Shown piece after piece: positions 1 to 5,624 of a stretch of DNA of 8,997 nucleotides. The notes under the pieces are model-generated. The model searched no databases, was not told where the DNA came from, and saw only the letters and a program-made list of their open reading frames with translations. Numbering within the stretch: position 1 is the first letter of the stretch; each line of letters starts with the position of its first letter. The DNA is from Bacteroidales bacterium (GTDB taxonomy: Bacteria; Bacteroidota; Bacteroidia; Bacteroidales; UBA3663): positions 1-8,997 of the forward strand of contig JAGBQS010000162.1 of assembly GCA_017632695.1 (NCBI GenBank), read 5' to 3'. Both the position numbers and the translations under genes were made by a program.

Positions 1-285
1 AACATTGCTTACACTGCCTTCAAGAACGCCACCAAGGACCATCCTTTGGAGGTGAAGGACGGCTACACTCCCGAACAACGATTCTTCCTGGCATACGCCA
101 ACGTTTGGGCAGGCGTGAATACACCGGAGGGTATCATGAACCTCAACATGAACGATGTTCATGCACAGAGTTTCCACCGCATCAACGGCGCGCTGCCACA
201 CATCGACGCCTGGTATGAGGCCTTCGACGTACAACCTACGGACAGCCTGTATCTGGCTCCTGAGAACCGCGTAAAGATCTGGTAA
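1..285 (+). CDS. M13 family zinc metallopeptidase (PepO/neprilysin-like), C-terminal fragment
   Basis: The reading frame is open from the first base and ends at a TAA, giving the last 94 residues of a larger protein whose start lies outside the window. The piece matches the C-terminal end of M13 peptidases. It has a QRFFLAYANVW segment, then NDVHAQSFHRINGAL, corresponding to the family DVHSPxxFR region, whose His and Arg help bind substrate and the transition state. EAFDVQPTD follows, and the protein ends in the typical RVKIW with a terminal Trp. The HExxH and ExxxD zinc sites of the family would be upstream and cannot be checked. In Bacteroidales such enzymes are usually secreted or periplasmic oligopeptidases of about 670-690 residues (family knowledge). 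The stop is the first half of a tandem TAATAG, and the next gene follows six bases later, suggesting co-transcription. The family call is firm; the substrate is unknown. Confidence 0.9.
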   Translation, partial: NIAYTAFKNATKDHPLEVKDGYTPEQRFFLAYANVWAGVNTPEGIMNLNMNDVHAQSFHRINGALPHIDAWYEAFDVQPTDSLYLAPENRVKIW

Positions 286-291
286 TAGGGA

Positions 292-1047
292 ACGAGGAAA
301 AGACTTTGTAACTTACTATACCCGTTGAGTGTGTGCCTGCTGATGGGCACCACTCTGACGGGCTGTCTGGATGAAGATGATCCGGAAAATTCGGAGAACA
401 TCCTGTATGCCTATATGACTGTGGGCGATCAGGACGCCGACAACGTCTATACCCTCTATGCCGACGGCGGAGGTATCATCTACCCTACCCCGGCCAGCGT
501 GTACGCTCTTACCGAATCATACAGCGGCCTGTCGGACATTGAACGCTGCTATTTCGGCATGACGTACCAGAAGGAGAATTATTCGACCGATGGAAACGGT
601 AATATGATTGTCCGCAATGCAACCCTGAAGTACGGCATCACCATTCCGGTTGACACCATCATGTCGGCCGAGATGGCGGACTCGCTGAAGGTTACGTCTT
701 CGGACAGCCTCTATCAGGCCAGCGACTGGGAAGGCTTCTGGGGCTATCGCGGCTATCTGACTGCCACTATGAATCTGGGGTACTCGTACAACACTTCGGG
801 CACCATCGAACCGACCGTTACCATGGTGTGCGACAGCATCCGGACGGACTCGCTTTTTGTAACACTGTGTTACAACCGTCACGCATCCGTTTCGTACGGC
901 ACATCCACTTTTATACGCTCGTACAGTCTGAACCGGTTTGAGGGTAAGATTCCCGGAACCGACTCCATCCTGGTAATTGCCCGTATGAAAGGCTTGTCCG
1001 GCAAGAAGTTCAAAATCGGACGCGAGGACCTGACAACCGGACGTTAA
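292..1047 (+). CDS. NigD-like lipoprotein with an apparent ACG start codon
   Basis: The frame is bounded upstream by TAG (286-288), so translation must begin after it. Read from ACG at 292, the protein starts (M)RKRLCNLLYPLSVCLLMG and continues to TTLTGC. This is a textbook lipoprotein signal: positive n-region, hydrophobic core and lipobox LTGC with Cys25, then acidic LDEDD. The only standard alternatives, TTG at 325 and ATG at 343, remove the positive residues or the whole hydrophobic core. The mature part (about 225 residues) has short beta-strand-rich segments (YTLYADGGGIIYP, LKYGITIPVDTI, CDSIRTDSLFVTLCYN). This suits the NigD-like family of Bacteroidota surface lipoproteins, with an N-terminal OB-like domain and a C-terminal beta sandwich. 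NigD itself comes from the nigrescin bacteriocin cluster, but most relatives have no known function. The gene sits six bases after the M13 peptidase and is followed by hairpins and a terminator. Family assignment is moderate; lipoprotein export is likely if the start is real. Confidence 0.7.
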   Translation, partial: TRKRLCNLLYPLSVCLLMGTTLTGCLDEDDPENSENILYAYMTVGDQDADNVYTLYADGGGIIYPTPASVYALTESYSGLSDIERCYFGMTYQKENYSTDGNGNMIVRNATLKYGITIPVDTIMSAEMADSLKVTSSDSLYQASDWEGFWGYRGYLTATMNLGYSYNTSGTIEPTVTMVCDSIRTDSLFVTLCYNRHASVSYGTSTFIRSYSLNRFEGKIPGTDSILVIARMKGLSGKKFKIGREDLTTGR

Positions 1048-1105
1048 TAGCCGTACCGGGAGGAAACAGCGTTTTCCTGCCCGCTTCAACGGTATAATAT
1101 TACTT

Positions 1106-1152
1106 CAAACAAGGGAGAAATTTGTATCATATACATTTTTCTCCCTTGTTTG
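1106..1152 (+). terminator. Hairpin terminator after the peptidase-NigD unit
   Basis: CAAACAAGGGAGAAA (1106-1120) is the perfect reverse complement of 1138-1152, giving a 15-bp stem around a 17-nt loop. The loop can form a further 5-bp helix (1123-1127 with 1131-1135). A smaller bulged hairpin lies just after the stop codon (1057-1066 with 1073-1083, bulged G1079). No long T tract follows, only TTTGGCTATTTT, so termination could also occur within the T-rich right arm. It may protect the 3' end as well as stop transcription. Confidence 0.7.
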
Positions 1153-1157
1153 GCTAT

Positions 1158-1195
1158 TTTGTCCACCTCTGTTCGCGGAAAAATGCCTATCTTTG
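1158..1195 (+). promoter_or_regulatory. Bacteroidota-type promoter with no protein gene downstream
   Basis: TATCTTTG at 1188-1195 matches the TAnnTTTG -7 consensus exactly. The TTTGCACC context resembles the TTTGCGCC of the two promoters at 6984 and 7086. The nearest upstream TTTG (1158-1161) lies 26 bases away, longer than the usual 19-23, so the -33 element is weak or absent. The predicted start is about 1201-1203. Confidence 0.5.
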
Positions 1196-1210
1196 CACCA
1201 AAAAAGTAAT

Positions 1211-1362
1211 AAGGTAAAAGAAATTCAAGGTAAATAAGGTAAATCCCAGTATTAAGGTAAGACACTTGGTATACTTCATTAGAAAGTTAGAACACAAGGT
1301 TTTCAGACTTAGAATTTGTTTATGTAAGGTTTGTAATTAGAAACTTTGTAAGTTGAAAAGGT
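1211..1362 (+). repeat. Seven dispersed AAGGT motifs
   Basis: AAGGT begins at 1211, 1227, 1236, 1254, 1296, 1326 and 1358, all on the plus strand. The first four are extended to AAGGTAA or AAGGTA. Spacing is irregular (9 to 42 bases), so this is not a tandem repeat array. All copies fall inside the candidate small RNA, which could make them repeated binding sites on single-stranded RNA. Confidence 0.5.
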
Positions 1363-1372
1363 TTAAACCAAG

Positions 1373-1403
1373 AAAAGGGCTACACGAGAGTGCCGCCCTT
1401 TTT
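1373..1403. terminator. Bidirectional terminator between convergent transcripts
   Basis: AAAAGGGC (1373-1380) pairs with GCCCTTTT (1395-1402). Inside, CAC (1383-1385) and GTG (1390-1392) close a GAGA tetraloop. Read on the plus strand the stem ends in TTTTT; read on the minus strand it ends in GCCCTTTTCTT. It can therefore end both the candidate small RNA and the minus-strand operon. A second short hairpin (CCGGT 1417-1421 with ACCGG 1429-1433) lies between this and the last operon gene. Confidence 0.8.
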
Positions 1404-1448
1404 CTGTACAAATTCACCGGTTACTGTTACCGGAATCTTTATCATCGT

Positions 1449-2729
1449 TTATTCGCCGATAATCTCACGGAGCTTGTCGCGGAACATCCGATCCTGCTCG
1501 AACAGCGAGTGAACCGGCACTTCGTCAAGTTCGTGCATCGGACTCTTGAAATAGAACGAAAGCCACTTCTGGATTCCCTTGAATCCGCAACGCTTGGCCA
1601 GATCGGACAACAGTACTAGATCGAGAGCCAGCGGAGCAGCCAGGATGGAATCACGGCACAGGAAATTGACCTTGATCTGCATCGGATAACCCATCCATCC
1701 GAAGATATCGATATTATCCCACGCCTCCTTGTTGTCGTTGCGGGGCGGATAGTAGTTGATGCGAACCTTGTGGTAGATATCGCCGTACAGATCCGGATAC
1801 TTCTCCGGCTCGAGAATCGAATCAATGACAGAAAGCTTGCTGACTTCCTTGGTCTTGAACGAAGCGGGATCATCGAGCACCTCTCCGTCGCGGTTACCCA
1901 GAATATTAGTTGAGAACCAACCCGCCAGACCTAACATGCGGGCGTGGAAGGCAGGAGCCAGCACCGTCTTCATCATAGTCTGTCCACTCTTGTAGTCCTT
2001 GCCGCAAATCGGGGTACCGGTCTCGTCGGCCAGCTGCCACATAGCAGGGAAGTCGACCGTCAGAGCCGGAGCGCCGTTGATGAAAGGAGCACCTTCCTTC
2101 ATGGCAGCATAGGCATAGCACATGGACGGAGCAACCAGTTTGGTATCGGGATTCTTCATCTCAGCCTCGAACCTGCTCAGATCGGCATGAACATCCGACA
2201 TAGGCAGATATGCCTCGGTAGATGCTGCCCAGATAACTACAACACGGTTACAGTTATTCTCCTGCTTAAAGTTCCGGATATCGGCACGCAGCTGCTCCAT
2301 CAGGTCCCACTTGCTCTTTCCTTCCTTACACCAGGTGCCATTCAGACGGGTGATGAAGTTCGGATCGAAAGCTGCCTTCATCGGCTTGATTGCCTTGGCC
2401 TCCTCGGCTACCAGATTGATGTCTTTTTCGGTCAGCACCTGCGCATGCATGGCACCGTCGTAAACAGAATCCGGGAAGATGTCCCAACCGCCGAACACCA
2501 GCTGATCCAGACTGGCCAGCGGTACAAGATCCTTAATCAGACCCTCTCGCTGGTTATTACCCTTACCTACCTTCAGATACGAAAGCTGGGTCATAGATCC
2601 GATTGGCTTAGCCAATCCCTTGCGGGCTGCCAGTGTACCTATGATGAACGTAGTGCTGACTGCGCCACCCAAACCTACCACCAGAACACCCAAACGGCCT
2701 TCTGCCGGCTGAACCTGTATATTTTTCAT
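1449..2729 (-). CDS. ino1: Inositol-3-phosphate synthase (EC 5.5.1.4)
   Basis: The 426-residue product is a myo-inositol-1-phosphate synthase, the NAD-dependent cytoplasmic enzyme that isomerises glucose 6-phosphate to inositol phosphate, the only de novo route to inositol. Seen directly: a Rossmann nucleotide loop VVGLGGAVSTT (about residues 17-27); GGWDI (80-84); and the family signatures KDYKSGQT (244-251), STNILGNRDG (273-282) and FKTKEVSK (291-298), containing the conserved active-site lysines and the NAD/phosphate region. RDSILAAPLALDLVLL (359-374) follows. Length matches the bacterial family. In Bacteroides this enzyme feeds phosphatidylinositol and inositol sphingolipids (established for B. 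thetaiotaomicron). No lipid-synthesis neighbour is visible here; instead it is the last gene of the clp operon, starting 12 bases after clpX stops. The start ATG is supported by the Rossmann strand position. Identity is very secure; the lipid role is inferred. Confidence 0.96.
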   Translation of the reverse strand: MKNIQVQPAEGRLGVLVVGLGGAVSTTFIIGTLAARKGLAKPIGSMTQLSYLKVGKGNNQREGLIKDLVPLASLDQLVFGGWDIFPDSVYDGAMHAQVLTEKDINLVAEEAKAIKPMKAAFDPNFITRLNGTWCKEGKSKWDLMEQLRADIRNFKQENNCNRVVVIWAASTEAYLPMSDVHADLSRFEAEMKNPDTKLVAPSMCYAYAAMKEGAPFINGAPALTVDFPAMWQLADETGTPICGKDYKSGQTMMKTVLAPAFHARMLGLAGWFSTNILGNRDGEVLDDPASFKTKEVSKLSVIDSILEPEKYPDLYGDIYHKVRINYYPPRNDNKEAWDNIDIFGWMGYPMQIKVNFLCRDSILAAPLALDLVLLSDLAKRCGFKGIQKWLSFYFKSPMHELDEVPVHSLFEQDRMFRDKLREIIGE

Positions 2730-2741
2730 ACCATAAGTTTT

Positions 2742-3983
2742 TTATTCGTTACGCATACGCTCAAGGTTTGCTTTCTGCAGTTCGCGTTGGGCATACTCGA
2801 GTGTAATATGAAGTTCCTTGGCTTTCTCGGACGGCATCGTGTACATAGCATCCATCATGATGCACTCGGCGATGGAACGCAATCCTCGGGCACCCAGTTT
2901 GAATTCAATGGCCTTATCCACAATCAGCTGATATACTTCCGGATCGATGGTCATAGAGATGCCATCCATCGCAAAAAGTTTCTTATACTGCTTGATGATG
3001 GCATTCTTGGGCTCCGTCAGAATCCGCTTCAGTGCATCGGCATCCAACGGCTCCAGATAAGTCAGAATGGGCAGTCGGCCGATGATTTCCGGAATCAGTC
3101 CGAACTTTTTCAAATCGGCAGGCGTGATGTACTGCAACAGGTTGTTCCGGTCGATGTCGTGACGGGACTCGTCGGTAGCAAAACCGACGCTTCGGGTATT
3201 CAGACGGGCTCCGATCTTCTGCTCGATTCCATCGAAGGCACCTCCGCAGATGAAAAGGATGTTCTTGGTGTCGACCTGAATGAGCTTCTGCTCGGGATGC
3301 TTGCGTCCACCCTGCGGCGGAACGCCCACCACACTTCCTTCGAGCAACTTCAGGAGGCCCTGCTGGACACCTTCGCCGCTCACATCACGTGTGATGCTGG
3401 GATTGTCTCCCTTGCGGGCAATCTTATCAATCTCATCGATGAACACGATGCCGCGCTCAGCCTTCTTGACGTCGTAGTCGCAGTTCAGCAACAGGCGCGT
3501 CAGGATTGACTCGATATCCTCACCCACATAACCGGCTTCGGTCAGTACGGTAGCATCGACAATGGCGAAAGGCACGTGGAGCATGCGGGCAATCGTTTTG
3601 GCCAACAGGGTCTTACCCGTACCCGTACGGCCCACCATGATGATATTGGATTTTTCGATCTCCACATCATCCTTCGAGTCAGGCTGCATCAGACGCTTGT
3701 AGTGATTATAAACCGCTACCGAAAGGTTTCGCTTAGCTTCGTCCTGTCCGATCACGTAATTGTCCAGAAAAGCCTTAATCTCCTTGGGGCGTGGCAACTC
3801 ATCCAGATTGATATCCTCCTTTTCGAGCTGTTCATCTGCCTGTTTGCGCATTTGGGCGATGATTTCGTGTGCCTGCTGGGCGCAATCCTCGCAAATAAAT
3901 CCGTTCAAGCCGGAAATGAGCAGAGACACCTCACTGCGACCTCGGCCGCAAAAATTACATCTGTCTTCGTTTCGGCGTGCCAT
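2742..3983 (-). CDS. clpX: ATP-dependent Clp protease ATP-binding subunit ClpX
   Basis: The 413-residue product is the AAA+ unfoldase that recognises tagged substrates and threads them into ClpP in the cytoplasm. An N-terminal C4 zinc-binding domain is visible (Cys9, Cys12, Cys31, Cys34). Walker A is GRTGTGKT (118-125), the pore-1 loop GYVGED (151-156), Walker B IVFIDEID (179-186), and the sensor-2 motif GARGLR (364-369). The ClpP-docking loop, IGF in E. coli, appears as VGF (266-268), still a plausible hydrophobic anchor. Length is slightly below E. coli ClpX (424). Its ATG overlaps the clpP stop by one base (TAATG), implying translational coupling and matched subunit supply. No lesion is seen. 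Confidence 0.98.
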   Translation of the reverse strand: MARRNEDRCNFCGRGRSEVSLLISGLNGFICEDCAQQAHEIIAQMRKQADEQLEKEDINLDELPRPKEIKAFLDNYVIGQDEAKRNLSVAVYNHYKRLMQPDSKDDVEIEKSNIIMVGRTGTGKTLLAKTIARMLHVPFAIVDATVLTEAGYVGEDIESILTRLLLNCDYDVKKAERGIVFIDEIDKIARKGDNPSITRDVSGEGVQQGLLKLLEGSVVGVPPQGGRKHPEQKLIQVDTKNILFICGGAFDGIEQKIGARLNTRSVGFATDESRHDIDRNNLLQYITPADLKKFGLIPEIIGRLPILTYLEPLDADALKRILTEPKNAIIKQYKKLFAMDGISMTIDPEVYQLIVDKAIEFKLGARGLRSIAECIMMDAMYTMPSEKAKELHITLEYAQRELQKANLERMRNE

Positions 3984-4672
3984 TACTTCTTCTGGAAAAT
4001 CTTATCAATCATACCATAGTCGAGAGCCTCCTGGGCAGTCAGATAATGGTCACGGTCGCAATCGGCCTCAATCTGCTGGTAAGACTGGCCGGAACACTCC
4101 GAAAGAATCGTATAGAGTTCCTGCTTCAGCTTCTTGATTTCGTTGACGGCAATCTCCATATCAGATGCCTGACCCTGCGTTCCGCCCAGCGGCTGGTGAA
4201 TCATCACGCGGCTGTGCGGCAAAGCAAAACGCTTACCCTTGGCTCCTGCAGCCAGAAGCACGGATGCCATCGAAGCTGCCATACCCGTTACAACGGTCGA
4301 AACATCGCAGCTGATGTAATTCATCGTGTCGTAAATAGCCAGACCGCCGCTCACAATACCTCCGGGACTGTTCAGGTACATGGTGATGTCCTTATCCGAC
4401 TCGGTAGATGCCAGGAAAAGCAGCTGAGCCTGTACCACATTCGACGAATACTCATCGATTTCGGTTCCCAGGAAGATGATGCGGTCCATCATCAGACGGC
4501 TGAACACATCCATCTGGGCAACGTTCAGCTGACGCTCCTCGATGATACTCGGGTTGATATACGAGGCTCGCGGACTCAGCGTCTTGCTCTGAAAACGCAT
4601 ATAATCGTCGAGCGCATGTCCGTTAAGGCCTACGTGACCTGTGGCGAACTTATAGAATTCGTTGTTATTCAT
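3983..4672 (-). CDS. clpP: ATP-dependent Clp protease proteolytic subunit ClpP
   Basis: The 229-residue serine peptidase assembles into the tetradecameric chamber served by ClpX. The catalytic triad is present: Ser134 in GMAASMAS, His159 in RVMIHQP and Asp208 in CDRDHYL, spaced as in E. coli ClpP. YLNSPGG (99-105) matches the family oxyanion/substrate strand, and GGTQGQASD (163-171) the handle region. The N-terminus is about 35 residues longer than mature E. coli ClpP, as is usual in Bacteroidales, and may include a propeptide. It starts 36 bases after the HIT gene and its stop overlaps the clpX start. The trigger-factor gene tig, commonly next to clpP in bacteria, is not here. Confidence 0.98.
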   Translation of the reverse strand: MNNNEFYKFATGHVGLNGHALDDYMRFQSKTLSPRASYINPSIIEERQLNVAQMDVFSRLMMDRIIFLGTEIDEYSSNVVQAQLLFLASTESDKDITMYLNSPGGIVSGGLAIYDTMNYISCDVSTVVTGMAASMASVLLAAGAKGKRFALPHSRVMIHQPLGGTQGQASDMEIAVNEIKKLKQELYTILSECSGQSYQQIEADCDRDHYLTAQEALDYGMIDKIFQKK

Positions 4673-4708
4673 TTATTATCTTCGCTAAAAAAGCTGTTAT
4701 TCACTCAA

Positions 4709-5104
4709 TCATACAAAATTGGCGGCGATACTGTCGGCAATCGACTTCATCTCCTCCGGGTCGAGTTTCAAGTGCGGCTTACGGAAATCCATATCCCCTT
4801 CCTCGTTCATCGGAATCAGGTGAATATGGGCGTGAGGAACCTCCAGTCCCATCACGCAAAGACCTACCTTCTTGCAAGGGAAAGCCTTCCGGATAGCCTG
4901 TGCCACGCGCTTGGCAAACATAACGTGACTTGCCAGCATGGCATCACTCTGGTCGAAGATATAGTCGACTTCCTGCTTCGGAACCACCAGCGTGTGACCT
5001 TTTGCCACTGGGCTGATATCGAGAAAAGCATAGAAGAGATCGTCCTCTGCCACCTTGTAGCTCGGAATCTCACCTGCTATGATCTTGCTGAAAATACTTG
5101 CCAT
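4709..5104 (-). CDS. HIT family (histidine triad) nucleotide hydrolase
   Basis: The 131-residue protein carries the HIT signature GLEVPHAHIHLIP, with the triad His91, His93 and His95; His93 corresponds to the nucleophile that forms the nucleotidyl intermediate. The N-terminus MASIFSKIIAGEIPSYKVAED and the KGHTLVVPK segment (35-43) are typical of the HINT branch. Family members hydrolyse nucleotide phosphoramidates or dinucleotide polyphosphates in the cytoplasm; the true substrate here is unknown. It lies 30 bases after greA, a pairing I believe is frequent in Bacteroidales. An AAAGGA at 5110-5115 (minus strand) sits five bases before the ATG, a clear Shine-Dalgarno-like site in a group that often lacks one, and fixes the start. 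Confidence 0.94.
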   Translation of the reverse strand: MASIFSKIIAGEIPSYKVAEDDLFYAFLDISPVAKGHTLVVPKQEVDYIFDQSDAMLASHVMFAKRVAQAIRKAFPCKKVGLCVMGLEVPHAHIHLIPMNEEGDMDFRKPHLKLDPEEMKSIADSIAANFV

Positions 5105-5134
5105 AAGAATCCTTTGGTTAACGGGTGAAACAAA

Positions 5135-5605
5135 TCAGAGAGAAATCTCAAGAATCTCAAGCTGCTGGATGCCTGCAGGCACCTTCACTTCGACTACATC
5201 TCCTACTGAGTGGTTCATCAGAGCCTTGGCGATGGGGGTGCCTACGCTGATCTTGCCTTCACGGAAATTAGCCTCGCTCTCCGAAACGAGCGTATACTTC
5301 ATTTCCTTGTTGAGTTTCTTGTTGAGCAGACGGACTGTAGTCATGATCTGCACCTTATCGGTATTCAGTTTCGAAGCATCGATGATGCGGGCGTTTGCCA
5401 CCTGGTCTTTCAGAAGGGCAATCTTGCTCTCCAGTTTTCCCTGTGCCTCCTTGGCTGCATCGTACTCAGCATTTTCGCTCAAGTCACCCTTCTCGCGGGC
5501 TTCGGCGATGGCTGCGCTTGCCTTTGGTCGTTCTACACTTTCCAGATAATTAATTTCTTCGAGGATCTTCTTGTAACCTTCCTCGCTCATGTAACTTATT
5601 GCCAT
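5135..5605 (-). CDS. greA: Transcription elongation factor GreA
   Basis: The 156-residue protein matches GreA in length and architecture: an N-terminal antiparallel coiled coil (about residues 8-75), then a globular C-terminal domain that docks on RNA polymerase. The coiled-coil tip reads EKGDLSENAEYDAAKE, with Asp41 and Glu44 at the same positions as the acidic residues that E. coli GreA uses to position Mg2+ and stimulate cleavage of backtracked RNA. The C-terminal segment GTPIAKALMNHSVGDVVEV is the characteristic GreA/GreB end. The gene begins 19 bases after the upstream lipoprotein gene and 30 bases before the HIT gene, consistent with one transcript. Identity is secure; GreA rather than GreB is judged from sequence similarity to typical GreA. 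Confidence 0.96.
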   Translation of the reverse strand: MAISYMSEEGYKKILEEINYLESVERPKASAAIAEAREKGDLSENAEYDAAKEAQGKLESKIALLKDQVANARIIDASKLNTDKVQIMTTVRLLNKKLNKEMKYTLVSESEANFREGKISVGTPIAKALMNHSVGDVVEVKVPAGIQQLEILEISL

Positions 5606-5624
5606 AATTCTATGTGTTCTATGG

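Larger units (their letters stand above)
1201..1403 (+). ncRNA. Candidate small RNA, about 200 nt, rich in AAGGT motifs
   Basis: Between the promoter element ending at 1195 and the terminator at 1373-1403 there is no open reading frame of any length in a coding-like frame, and composition is much more AT-rich than the flanking genes. The promoter points into this stretch and the terminator closes it, which is the layout of a stand-alone small RNA. The visible RNA has a purine-rich, largely unpaired 5' half and a few possible long-range pairings: CTTGGT 1265-1270 with ACCAAG 1367-1372, and GACTTA 1306-1311 with TAAGTT 1349-1354. AAGGT occurs seven times. I do not recognise the family. It lacks the hallmarks of RNase P RNA, SRP RNA and tmRNA. 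6S RNA cannot be excluded. It could instead be a long spacer with an accidental promoter match. Confidence 0.4.

Noticed and set aside
283..288. Tandem stop TAATAG, also seen at 1045-1050
   Set aside because: Two genes sharing a TAATAG ending is easily coincidental. The minus-strand genes do not show it.
517..1089. A 190-codon minus-strand frame across the NigD-like gene
   Set aside because: The plus-strand frame has a signal peptide, lipobox and beta-rich mature part; the antisense product has neither a family match nor a promoter.
1211..1362. AAGGT repeats as a CRISPR or tandem-repeat array
   Set aside because: Units are only five to seven bases with irregular spacing and no spacer structure.
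1353..1619. Plus-strand frame of 88 codons starting in the candidate RNA and running into ino1
   Set aside because: It crosses the strong terminator at 1373-1403 and then overlaps the conserved C-terminus of ino1 in antisense.
1944..3509. A 521-codon open frame on the plus strand across ino1 and clpX
   Set aside because: It lies wholly antisense to two strongly conserved genes, spans their junction, and its translation has no recognisable domain or coding character. It is a by-product of codon bias on the other strand.
4673..4708. Possible separate clpP promoter or terminator in the 36-base gap
   Set aside because: Neither TAnnTTTG nor a stem longer than three base pairs is present; the gap fits an operon spacer.
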